NCBI GenBank assembly: GCA_907163375.1
Contig: CAJQUW010007938.1
Span: forward strand, 558,001 to 622,000
Origin: Prostheceraeus crozeri
Taxonomy: Eukaryota; Platyhelminthes; Polycladida; Euryleptidae
Reading direction: 5' to 3'
DNA length: 64,000 nt
This document shows positions 34,607 through 44,932 of the stretch, piece by piece. Numbering within the stretch: the stretch's first letter is position 1; each line of letters begins with the position of its first letter. Under the pieces are notes generated by a model. It did no database searches. It had not been told where the DNA came from and was given only the letters and a program-made list of their open reading frames with translations. The translations under genes were made by a program, and so were the position numbers.

Positions 34607-37600
34607 ATGCCTGTCTTTCCCGTGAGACAGACCTGTTCGATCCCGTCCGTCCCTCCAGACTCTGGAATCTTCATGCCAAATGAGCTCATCCTGACAAATT
34701 TTCCTGATGATAAGGATCTGTCTTTTGGTATATCTTCAATCATTCAGTCTATTAGAAACAGTTCTCCTTCCTCGTCATGTCCTGAACCAACTGATGTTAT
34801 CCGTATTGGCAAGCCGAAATTCAATTCTCATAGGCTGGTCAGGCTGATTTTTAAATCTGCTTTCGACACGAAGCTTTTCAAATCAGCTTTCTCTTCCGCT
34901 TCTCCCCTTTTTTGTGATTCAAGCCAGGTTCGCATTCGATCAAGCCTTTCGCCTTCAGGACAAGCTCTCCGTCGGCACTGCTTCGAACTGAATAAGCAAG
35001 CTTCCAAGAGCGACAATGGCTCTTCTTGTGAGAGTTTTAGTCTACGGAACTCCGGAGTTATTTGGCGCTTCGTTCGCAGAGATGATGGTAGCTGTCAAAG
35101 AGACTCCTCTTGGTTTGATCGTACTTATTCAAAAAAACTGAAGAGCCCTAGCCTTGCACTTAAGTTTCTTAACTTGAATGCTCGCAGCATTGTCAACAAG
35201 CTTCACATTTTTCATTCCTATATCTCTGACCTCCAACCAGATATTATCTCTTGGGCAAATAAAAATTTTAATGATGCTTTATTTCAAATTTCAGGCTTTA
35301 AATTATTCAGATCTGATCGTCGCAGTGGTAGTCGCGGTGGTGGTGTTTGCCTTTACATTAAGGACTCACTTCAGTCTTGTGCTTTGGATGTCGCTAACAG
35401 CTCGAACTTCAGTGATTGTGTTTGGGCTGAAGTTTATCTTCAGAATAAATCTTCCATTCTTGTAGGTGTGGTTTATCGTCCTCTTAATTCATCAGTAGCT
35501 AATGACAGTGTCCTATTCGAGCTCTTCCATGAAGCCTCCTCCCTTCCCCATCAGTTCAAGCTAATAAGTGGCGATTTTAATTTCCCCCACATTGACTGGG
35601 AGACACTTTCTTCCAACAAAGACTCTGATGATTTTCTTGTTTGCACTGTTGAGTCAGGGTTCTACCAAACTGTCTTTGAACCTACACGCGAAGAGCATAT
35701 ATTGGATTTATTATTCTGCTCCACTCCTGATCTTGTTACCCGCGTTGATGTAATTGAACCTCTAGCCTCTTCAGATCACAATATGGTCTTGGCTGAACTG
35801 GCTTTTTCTGCTGAAAGAAAACCAATTTCTTCCAAGTCGACTGCTCGTTATAATTTTAAGCAGGCTGATTGGGACTTGTACCGTTCCATTCTCGCTTCCA
35901 ATAACTGGGAAAGTTGCTTCCAGCTGTGAATGAGATATGGGCTTCTTTTCAATCCGCTATTCACGGTGCTTTATCGTCAGCAGTTCCGACCATGAATCAT
36001 CTTCGAAGTAACAGACCTCCTTGGGATTCTCCAGAAATTCGTTCTTTAAAACTACAGCGCAGAAGGGCGGAACGTATCTTCCTGTACACCAGATCTGAAG
36101 AGGCTAGACGTTTGCGCAATCATACATCTAACCTCTTGAAACAAGCAATCCGCAGATCTATTTACAATTTTGAATCATCTTTGGCTAACAGTGACAATCC
36201 TAAGCGATTCTGGAACTATGTAAAATCTAAACAAAAGGTTCGATCCACCGTTGGTCCGCTTGTCGACCCGTCCACTGACCGAGTAGTGTATGATTCCCTA
36301 CACTCAGCAATTATTCTTGGTGATTCCTACAAATCTGCTTTCACCTCTGAGTCTCGTCCCATACCTGCTGTTCATACACAAACTGATCATTGCCTCGTTG
36401 ATGTAGTCTTCACACCTGATAGAATTCGCTTCCACCTATCACATAAGAAGAATTTCTCCTCCCCTGGCCCTGATGGCATTCAATATATCTGCTACAAACA
36501 AGGTGCTTTTGTTCTGCTTCCACTTCTTGCTCGCCTTTTCCAGATCTTTTTGAGCTGGGGAATATCCCGCTAGTCTGGAAGCACGCTCTGGTTACTCCTA
36601 TACATAAGAAAGGTTGCCGCAAGAAGGCAGAGAATTACCGTCCGGTCAGCCTGACTTGTACTGCCTCCAAATTGGTGGAGTCGATTGTTCGCGATCACCT
36701 GTGGCAGTTCTGGAACCAATATGACATAATCAAGCGCTCTCAATTTGGTTTTCGATCCAATTCGTCTAGTACCCACCAGCTCTTAGAATTCCTCGAGGAT
36801 TTAACATCTGTTGTGGATCGCGGTCAGTGGGCTGACGTCATCTATCTCGATTTTGAAAAAGCGTTCAATTCAGTCCCTCACTTTCGTCTCCTCTCGAAAT
36901 TGACTTCCTTGGGCAGTGGAGGGAGACTTCTATGTTTTCTGAAAGCTTTTCTTGAGGATATAACTGAGAGTGTTGTCGTGGATGTTGTGCATTCTTCCCC
37001 CTACAGCATGATTTCTGGTGTCCCCCAGGGATCCGTTTTAGGCCCAGATTTGTTTGTCGCCTTTATTTATGACATTGATGACACCTTGACAAACTCTTCT
37101 TTATTGAAATATGCTGATGATGTAAAATTGTACTCCGAAATGAAGCGCACTGATCCCCTGAAAGCCAAAGAACTTTTGCAAGCTGACCTCAACGCTGTAA
37201 CCACCTGGTCGAAGAAATGGCAGCTATCGCTCAATCCCCAAAAGTGCTCCATTCTACACTTTGGATTTCGCAATCCTGCCTCGGACTACCGTCTGGATGG
37301 AAGTTTCCTGAATAATTCCAAGTGTGTCAAAGACCTTGGAGTTCTGATTTCAAAAGACCTAAAATTCTCTCGGCACATTCTGACCTGTGTTCAGAAAGCG
37401 AATCGCATTGTATCTGCCATCCTCAGGACATTCGTCTCTCGGGACGCCGATCTGCTTATTCGTCTCTTCAAGACACTGGTCCGCCCTCACCTCGAATATG
37501 CCATCCCAGTCTGGAATCCATCCCTGAACAAAGACATTCTGGCTATCGAACGTGTACAACGTCGATTCACCAAAAGCATCCGTGGTCTATCCTCGTTACC

Positions 37601-37914
37601 CTACGAAGAAAGACTGAGAGCTCTGAAACTCCCAACACTACAATGTCGTCGTCGGATTATGGACCTTACAACCGTGTTCAAAATATGTAACCACCTTACT
37701 CCAAGTGATCCTAATTCCTTCTTCACCTTTAGTGTTTCCCGAACCCGTGGACATAACTACAAAATTTTCCGCCACCCAACAAATCTGAATTGTCGCCTAT
37801 CCTCCTTTTCCCACCGCATCATAAATGACTGGAATCGCCTCCCCGACAATATTGTGAACGGTGAAACAGTTTAAACGAAAGCTTTTTATGTTTTATTGTA
37901 ACTTCTAATTGTTC
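34607..37914 (+). pseudogene. LINE-A ORF2: endonuclease and reverse transcriptase, broken
   Basis: The frame open from 34484 to 35929 runs without a stop from an ORF1-like C-terminal part into the endonuclease (LNLNARSIVNKL, RGGGVCLYIK, SGDFNFPHIDWE, EPTREEHILDLLF, SSDHNMV). The usual ITETWL block, which carries a catalytic Glu, reads SWANKNFND here, so the nuclease is probably inactive. After a frameshift (35914-36573) comes the linker and SSPGPDGIQY. After another (from about 36573) come NYRPVSLT, FGFRSNSSSTHQ, YLDFEKAFNSVPH, GVPQGSVLGP, the KYADDVKLY catalytic box, and LVRPHLEYAIPVWNPS. The frame ends at 37874, and a further shift would place the natural end near 37914. Motif order and spacing fit the CR1 superfamily. 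Confidence 0.85.
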
Positions 37915-37990
37915 CCTCCTGAATGTATTTCCTGTGTTGCCTTGGTGCTCATTGCACTTATTGGTGTACTAAATATAAATAAATATAAGA

Positions 37991-38929
37991 TAGAGTAACA
38001 ACTCAGCATTTATTAAAACGCCCAACCAATGTGTATACAGTTTCCATTTCATTAAATGAACTCGAGGTGAAAACAGTTGGAAAAATTTCCAAATGTGAGA
38101 TATGCACATTAATGCAGTTTTGAAGAAATTGCAAGACGTTCGGAATTGACTGATTAGATTGACTGATTACCCTCAAGCTCGATACACTCCGAGACGGAGA
38201 GAATTGATGGGAAATATCAGTGCAAACCAAGCAAGACAGCTGCGTGAGGAGCAGGATGAGTCAATCGAAAGAGAATATCATACTCAAAGACATCATGCTC
38301 CAGGTTTTTATTTGCAATTGTTGCATTTTTACAAGTTGAGATTTCCACACCGCTGAATTTCTACATCATCCGTTATTTCTCTTTCGATCCGTAATTATTG
38401 CATGTTTTCTTTTGTTGAGAACTTCTACTTTCTGCCAATTGCTGATTGGTTTATTTCCTTTTGTTGTGACCTTCCTGTCAGCGCCTGTAATCAACTTGAA
38501 CGGATCATGTCTTAAATGACATGCAATAGCAAGAATTTTGTTGGTGGTTTAGTTGTTAGGTTAGTGACATTTGGCTATATTTGCTACATGCACATGTGTA
38601 CACTAGTAACAAAATGCCAGTTTTATAATTTGAGCAGTTTAGTGTTAACTAAGTGGCTCCTAAGAAACAATAGTTGGCGGTAGTAGCGAGTTCATGTAAT
38701 CAGATATTTGCGAAAAATCTTTTGTGAGTCTCAATGACGAAGCTTAGTTACTTTCGGAAAATCTGGCTTACTACAAGAACGCACTTAATTGCGGAAATTG
38801 CACAAGACATTTTGAAAAATCAGTTTCTCTCGACAGATATTGGGCGTTGGTCAAGTTTTGATAAGTTGTGTTTTACTCTTCATAATCATGAAATATGATG
38901 CTATAATTTGCTGGTATTAGTTGACCTGC
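37991..38929. other. Unassigned sequence between two LINEs
   Basis: An open frame at 38150-38305 (ARYTPRRRELMGNISANQ, then REEQDESIEREYHTQR) ends at a possible donor CCAG/GTTTTT and looks exon-like in composition. Its phase does not fit the plus-strand host gene, so it is noted only. Confidence 0.3.
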
Positions 38930-40718
38930 GAAAATTTTGCAGAGCTGCGAAAAAAATGGAAAAATCTCTGGCCCAACCACTGACCAGGAGTTCTGCTGAA
39001 CTATGGAGAACGACAAGCTCTGTTTTCGGCTGAAAACGTGATAGTGCAATTGAACAGCTTCTTTTTGTAGCTTCCCATCCATCCAAGCAGCTTCAAAACA
39101 TATTAATTTGATCTTTAATAGCTTCTTTTCTGAAGTGGATGATTGTAAGTTGCGAGCAGCATCTGGCTGGACCAAAAGCTATATCAGACAAGTGGGATGT
39201 GGAAATTACAGTTGATGAGGTTGAAAGAAAACTTTTATGTCTAGATGGCAGCAAGGCTACTGGGAGTGACGGTGTTCCTACGCGCATTTACAAGTATGCT
39301 GCCTCTGTGCTTGATGGTTCCCTTGCCCATATTTTCAACTTTTCAGGTGCTATATTTACGTTTCCCAAAGCCGTATAAGTTTAGTCACCTCATTCCTATC
39401 CCGAAAACATCACGTCCGTCTATCAACGACCTCAGACCAATCTCGCTCTTTCCCGTACCATCCAAAATTCTTGAGCACTTAGTTTTGAATTCAAGCTTGC
39501 GATCATTGCTTATTAAGCATTTTGGGATTTCTCAGTTCGGCTCGAAACCTGGATCATCAACAACTTGTGCAATAATACAACTTCTTGATTTTGTGAAGAT
39601 AACATTGGATAAAAAGGGAATTACAGGAGTACAATTACTTCTATACGTTTATTCGACGGCCTTCGATTCAGTTGGATATCACGTTGTTATACAACGACTC
39701 ATAGATTTGAAATGTCCTGCCGATTTCATAGGGTGGGCAGTAGATTATCTCACGGACTGCCACCAAGCTACTCGCATCAAGGACGTAGTAAGTGGGTCAG
39801 TCCCGATAACGTTAGGAGTGCCTCAGGGTTCTGTTCTCGGTCCTGTACTTTTTTTTTAATGTGGCAGCGGATCTCCATAAAGTCCACAAGTCGTCTTTCA
39901 TTATGAAGTTTATTGACAGTTCAAATATCAGGCGATTCACATGTCATTTCTGAGCACAATAACATAGTTTCGTGGTCTGTCGATAAAGGACTGAGATTCA
40001 GCATCCAAAAGAGAAAATTATGTTTATAGCAAAGTCATCTGGTGTAGCACCTGTTGCAATTCCAGATAAGATGGTTGTGAGTGAAGCCAGAATTCTTGGT
40101 TTGACAATCAACGACCGCTTAATGTGGGACACGCATGTAGAGGCGTCTGTGAAATTTGCCTCAAGGAAAATGTATGCTATGCGGGTATTGCGGCCAATTT
40201 TGTCTGACAATTACCTCCAAAACCGTCTACTTTGGTCTCATTAGGACTGTGCTAGAGTATGGTTCTCAAGCATTCGTTGAGCTTCCGAATTGCCTTTAGG
40301 AAAAGCTGAATCGCTTGCAGAAACCAGCACAGTCAATTTGTCGCGTCAAATCTTCGAGTGAGTGTCCATGTGGTGAATTCGAATGTCTACGAGACCGGCA
40401 TATTGAGGCTGCAGTTCGTCTATTCAAAAAAAGCCATGGATGATAGTGACCACTCCCTGCATGTCATCATCCCACAGCGATCGAATCGAGCTGGAAGACT
40501 AATTCAGCCAAGCTCTAGCACTAAACAGAGTTTTTCAAATTTCGTTCCTTTCGTTATTGCACACATCAATAGCTGCACACATCATATCCTACTGATGTCA
40601 CTAAGCAATGTTAACTTGAAACTTTGACTTTCATGCTTCTGCACAAGCTGATGAAACGTTGTGATTTTCAATTGTCTGACAAATAAATCATTTCTATTTC
40701 TATATATCTCAAATCAAA
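38930..40718 (+). mobile_element. CR1/Jockey-like LINE (LINE-C), 5'-truncated and degraded
   Basis: Successive frame pieces encode a reverse transcriptase: WDVEITVDEVERKLLCLDGS and GSDGVPTRIYKYA (39139-39378); HLIPIPKTSRPSINDLRPIS, HFGISQFGSKPGSSTT, LLLYVYSTAFDSV and GVPQGSVLGP (39245-39859); ILGLTINDRLMWDTHVEASV (40020-40244); then an LEYGSQAFVELP-like block. The first catalytic Asp, normally in a LLDFSKAFDSV-like motif, is replaced (LLLYVYSTAFDSV), and several frameshifts and stops are present, including loss of the YADD region. The endonuclease is missing. The 3' end lies in a CAAATAAATCATTTCTATTT tail, directly against an RLE-LINE fragment (40719-40786), so it probably inserted into that element. 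Confidence 0.75.
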
Positions 40719-40786
40719 CACCGACCCATACGGTACGGAAAGTCGTCATTCCATCAGGTCGTTTTCCGTCACCTGTGTCAAGACCG
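40719..40786 (-). mobile_element. RLE-LINE fragment 3: endonuclease-like motif
   Basis: On the minus strand this 68-base remnant encodes GLDTGDGKRPDGM and, one frame over, PYRMGRCLI. These fit the DGKRPDG...GRCLIWD region that follows the EPIGLS block ending fragment 2 at 44933. The RPDG...WD arrangement resembles a PD-(D/E)XK (restriction-like) active site; I infer this from the motif only. It is trapped between two inserted LINEs. Confidence 0.6.
40780..40786 (+). repeat. Target-site duplication AAGACCG (left), LINE-B
   Basis: The same 7 bases occur at 44926-44932, directly after the 3' tail of the LINE. The flanking coding sequence on the minus strand continues from one side to the other, which supports a genuine insertion. 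Confidence 0.75.
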
Positions 40787-41316
40787 TTTTCCGTCAACTG
40801 TGTAGCTGACGATCGTACGCTCCTGCACAAGTATCGATCTGAATATTCTTGACTGTATTATCGTTGTGTTTGGCAAAAGAAAGGATATTTTTATATCTTT
40901 GGAATTGTCATAGCCTCATCTATCTCATGGTGTTCTCAGAGGATCCTCATTTAATATTCTAAAGTGGATATACGTCGATTTTCGGTTTTAATTGATACGT
41001 TGGATGATTTTCATTCATTCTAGCTGCATTTTCTCAGTCAGCGCAATCTTGGTTGTTCGTGGTGCTATATTTAGAAATACGTGAATTCCGCTCTTATTGT
41101 GCCTGATATCCATTTCTATGCTGATATCTATCTCTCTTCGCGTGATTGAAGCCTGTGTGTAGATCGATCTGGTATTGTCAGACGAATATTAAACAGCTGT
41201 TCAGAAGTGACTGATCTACACACTCCCTACCTCCAGAGTCAGGAAATTATCGATTTTTTCGACCAAACGTGACCCTCCGTCAGAATTTCGTATTTTAAAT
41301 TCTGACGTAAACCGCG

Positions 41317-42078
41317 ATGTCATCAGTGAATACAGAGGGTGCTTCATTTGCTAATGTGAGACGAATGTCTGATGGACAACTGAATAAGCTCTCTAAGAAG
41401 CAACTATCTGACGCTCTCAAGGACGCAATCCGGTCTTCATCAGTGGTCGATAGTTCTTCACCAGTGCATGATGCTATGACACCACAGTACTTCAAAGCGT
41501 TGCTGCATGAGGCAATGCTCGAACTGAAAGAAATTCTTCTTGAAGAGCAAAGTAGAAAGATGCAAGAATTAGAACAGAAATTAAGACAAGAAGTTGAAAG
41601 TTTTAGAGTAGAAAGTCCGGTGAATGTTGAGAGCATCACTTATGAGCTAGAACAACGAATGTTGAGACAATGTAATGTTATCATTAGTGGAGTAGAAGAA
41701 ACTAAGAGTGGTACCATAGAAGAAAGACAGAGTAGAGATGAAGCTACTGTTGACAATATTTTAAATGAGACAGGAGTTGATTATACTGTTCTCTCTGTTC
41801 GGCGCTTGGGAAGATTCAATTCTGATCGAAAGCGTCCAATTCGAGTAACTTTGAACGAAGTCCATGAGAAGGTCGATGTTTTGAAAAATGCTCGATGCTT
41901 ACGAGATAGTACATGTTACAGGTACGTATTCATCAACCCAGATAGAACAAAAGTTCAGCAGAAGGAAGCTAAACTACTTCGTGATGATCTAAAAGCAAGG
42001 AGAGAAAATGGGGAAACTGACCTTGTAGTGTATGGTGGGAGAATTGTCCGAAAGTCTGAGATTAAAAATTTTCGTTAA
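41317..42078 (+). CDS. LINE-B ORF1 protein, intact frame
   Basis: The 253-residue product begins MSSVNTEGASFANVRRMSDG. Residues about 70-115 form a strong coiled coil (LHEAMLELKEILLEEQSRKM, QELEQKLRQEVESF). After it come RQCNVIISGVEETKSG, TVLSVRRLGRF and the RKRPIRVTLNEVHEK region, which resemble the RNA-recognition-like fold seen in ORF1 proteins of many LINEs, then a basic C-terminus (KLLRDDLKARRENGE). ORF1 proteins bind element RNA and act as chaperones during target-primed reverse transcription. The ATG follows a 5' region within the element, and the stop is about 20 bases before the ORF2-like frame begins. It is the only undamaged coding region of this LINE. Confidence 0.75.
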   Translation: MSSVNTEGASFANVRRMSDGQLNKLSKKQLSDALKDAIRSSSVVDSSSPVHDAMTPQYFKALLHEAMLELKEILLEEQSRKMQELEQKLRQEVESFRVESPVNVESITYELEQRMLRQCNVIISGVEETKSGTIEERQSRDEATVDNILNETGVDYTVLSVRRLGRFNSDRKRPIRVTLNEVHEKVDVLKNARCLRDSTCYRYVFINPDRTKVQQKEAKLLRDDLKARRENGETDLVVYGGRIVRKSEIKNFR

Positions 42079-42089
42079 AGATTTTATGC

Positions 42090-44800
42090 AATGAGAAAAG
42101 ACTTCCATCTTTAGTATTGTCAAATATCCGATCTCTCCGACCAAAACTCGACGAATAGTGTGTTTTGGCTTCAACATTTCAGCCTGATGTCATAGCCATT
42201 ACAGAGCCTTGGCTAAATGACTTAGTAACAGATGATGAGATTGATATACCATCCTATTCCACTTTCCGCTGTGACCGAATAGATCAGGGAAAAGGTGGTG
42301 GTGTATGCATTTACATTCGAAATGACATTAATTGTATTCGCCTGCATGATAATCACCGAGATCCAAAATTTGAAATTGTATGGATGTATCTCATTGATAT
42401 GAAAATCTTGCTTTTCTGTGTATACTTACCTCCTTCCTTGCGTCGTGATGAAATGAACGATATAACTAACATTATTGTTGAACAAATAGATTCTGTCAGT
42501 GAGCTTTACCCAGACTGTAATGTAATGTCCGTTGGAGATTTCAACCAATTTCCGACAACAGGCCTGGAAAGCGCTCTAAGTCTTGTTCAAGTTGTGAATC
42601 AACCGACGAGAAATGATGCGATTCTGGATAAGATACAAATTGACCGACGTATCTATGAAACCATTGAACAGGAAGTTCACCGCGACAATATCAAAGAAAT
42701 TGTGGTTATTGGCCCCAGCATCGGCGCCTCCGACCACCGTACCGTGTTTCTTAAATCAATGTCATACCAAAAAGACATCACAGAAATACGAAAGGTGTAT
42801 GACTATCGAGAATCACACATTTTTGCTCTACAAAGGAAATTGAATTCTTATGCATGGCATAACTTTTATCGAAGTGAACTGCCCATTGATGAAAAGTGTG
42901 GAATCTTCAACGAAATTCTTGATTCAGCAATACATGAGACAAATCCATTCAGCTTTGTACAAATGAAATCAACAGACAAGCCCTGGATCACACCTTTGTT
43001 GAAGTCCCTTATTGACAAAAAAACACAAGGCCTATGAGGAGAGAAATTACTCGCTATATCTTCATTTAAAAAAGAAACTGAAGACATCGATAACACAGGC
43101 GAAGTCTAACTGGCTCAGAAATAAAGCTAACACGATAATTGGTCTCTGGAAAGTTATTGACAATTCAAAAAGTAACAATTCAAATCTTCCCTTGTCAAAA
43201 TTGATTTCGTCATTTTCGACTCCAAAAGATGCAGCCGAAGAAATTAACTCTAAATTTGCTTCGAATTTTTCAAACGCATGTGATTGGTCTGATGTCTCCA
43301 GAAATCTGCCGGATAACGATGTGCATTGGAATCCTGTTGATCGAGTCTATCACGAATTGCTCAACTTGACAAGAAGAATTCGCCAGGAAGTGATGGCTTG
43401 CAACCTCGACTTTTGAAGCGAATAGCTGCTGATATATGTAGCCCACTAACAAAGTAAGTATATAAGGGATATATTTAATAAGGGATATAAGTAAGATATA
43501 TTTAAACACTTTGCCCACTAACACACATGATATCGCTATCAATTGAAAATTGTATAGTCCCTGTGCGCTGGAAGATGGCGAATATAAAAGCAATTCCGAA
43601 GTCCAAACCGGCCAGTATCGACAATCTAAGAGCAATTTCATTGCTACCTGTTTTCGCTAAGATCCTAGAAACGATTATCATTGGATCCATTAAAGACGAC
43701 ATTGTAAATTGCTACGGCATAAATCAATTTGGTTTCAGGCCCAAAACGTCAACTGTCCACGCCCACATTCACATCCATGACTTCCTTACCAAGCAAGTTG
43801 ATGATCGCAACAATATTGGATGCTCAGTTATATCTTTTGATATGAATAAAGCGTTCGATAAGGTCCTCCATTCAGAAATAATCTCCTCTCTGACCGTCGC
43901 AAATTTGCCAACAAAGTTCATCGAGTGATGTATCAACTATCTCAAAGATAGAAAACAGCGAGTTCGTATTGATTACTCAACTTTTAGCAGCTTGAAAGAC
44001 GTGAAATCTGGCATTCCTCAGGGATCAGTTGTCGCACCGTATCTCTTCTCCGTCCACATGGCATCACTTCAACCAATGTATGCCTGTACCCAAATGACGA
44101 AATATGCTGATGATGTTGTATGCATTATCCCTTTCAAATCAGCTTCAGAACATGGCATACTGGTACGTGATGAGATCGAGCATGTAAGCACCTGGGCTGC
44201 TAAGCATGGCCTCTCTCTCTAAATACAAAGAAAACAAGAATGATGATTGTGAAGAAAGGATCTCCAATTTCGATCTGCCTTGACAACGTGGAATTAGTGA
44301 AAGACTTGAGAATCCTCGGAATCATTTATAGCAGTGACCTTCGATGGAACTCGCATGTTGAGATGATATGCAAGAGGGCATCACAAAGAATTTTCATACT
44401 CAAGAAACTACGTAGCGATATGCGGAAGAAAGACTTGATAACACTGTACAATGCATTGATTTTGAATGCGCTAGAGTACTGCTCTCCTATAATAATTGGC
44501 ACGAGTGAGTCGAACAAGGAGAAGATTGAGAAAGTACGTCGTCGTTGCCACCGAATAATATGTGGAAACCATTGCGAGTGCAAATCTTTCACGCCTCTTT
44601 GGGTTCACCGGAATAATCGTGCTTCAAAGCTTTTGTGTCAGTTAGAAAGTCCAGATAACATTCTCCACGAACGTTGTCCGAAACGCTTCCAGCGCTCAAA
44701 GAATTTTTCTCTACCGACCATCCAATCTTTGCGCCGCCAGAACTCATTCATTCCTTTCACTGCGTCTCTTATGAATCATTCATTGTATGGTTTCCATTAA
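42090..44800 (+). pseudogene. LINE-B ORF2: endonuclease and reverse transcriptase, broken
   Basis: The endonuclease part reads LVLSNIRSLRPKLDE, then an in-frame TAG near 42155, then FQPDVIAITEPWLND (catalytic Glu present), GKGGGVCIYIRNDI, VGDFNQFPTTG and GASDHRTVFL. A frameshift in an A-run near 43020 leads to the linker (43012-43416). A short insertion at 43452-43511 interrupts the next part. Then come RWKMANIKAIPKSKPASIDN, NQFGFRPKTSTVH, SFDMNKAFDKVLH, a TGA near 43927, GIPQGSVVAP and the YADD box (TKYADDVVCI). A frameshift near 44220 precedes the thumb and C-terminus (DLRILGIIYSSDLRWNSHVE; LILNALEYCSPIIIG). All catalytic residues of both domains are visible, so this copy was active before a modest number of hits. 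Confidence 0.85.
43441..43522 (+). repeat. Direct repeat GCCCACTAACA enclosing a small insert in LINE-B
   Basis: GCCCACTAACA occurs at 43441-43451 and again at 43512-43522. The 60 bases between are AT-rich with two ATAAGGGATATA-like units. The pattern is that of a small insertion with an 11-base duplication, or of filler DNA left by break repair. It breaks the reverse-transcriptase frame. Confidence 0.65.
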
Positions 44801-44925
44801 TTACTTCACTGTCCCATAAACCAATTTCTGACAAATTCTCTTACATGTTATTCTTTGATCTATGTAACGATTTCTTGTACTTGATCATTCTTATTTATTT
44901 GACAATATAAACATTTACTACTACT

Positions 44926-44932
44926 AAGACCG
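44926..44932 (+). repeat. Target-site duplication AAGACCG (right), LINE-B
   Basis: This matches 40780-40786. RLE-LINE coding sequence resumes immediately to the right on the minus strand. Confidence 0.75.

Larger units (their letters stand above)
33600..37990 (+). mobile_element. CR1-like LINE (LINE-A), nearly full length
   Basis: The plus strand carries, in order, an ORF1-like region with a PHD-type finger, an apurinic-type endonuclease, a reverse transcriptase and a CR1-like C-terminus. The tail is AATATAAATAAATATAAG near 37970-37988. Frame changes near 34100, 35920, 36570 and 37870 and a stop at 34481-34483 break the coding region. The 5' end is uncertain. The same 7 bases, AAGATAG, occur at 33510-33516 and 37986-37992; this is a weak candidate for a target duplication and would place the tRNA-like segment at the element's extreme 5' end. 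Confidence 0.8.
40787..44925 (+). mobile_element. CR1-like LINE (LINE-B), full length, flanked by target duplications
   Basis: This 4139-base insertion has a 5' region of about 530 bases, an intact ORF1, an ORF2 with endonuclease and reverse transcriptase, and a short 3' region ending in TTTACTACTACT. AAGACCG flanks it on both sides. Its target is the endonuclease-like part of the RLE-LINE on the minus strand. ORF2 has about four or five lesions, so this copy cannot move by itself. Confidence 0.85.

Noticed and set aside
38150-38305. Exon-like open frame (REEQDESIEREYHTQR) before a CCAG/GTTTTT donor
   Set aside because: Its possible acceptors give a phase that does not fit exons b or c of the plus-strand gene, and it lies between mobile-element pieces; no motif recognised.
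43452-43511. GTAAGT start suggesting a short intron in LINE-B
   Set aside because: There is no AG acceptor at the far end, and the flanking 11-base direct repeat explains it better as an insertion.
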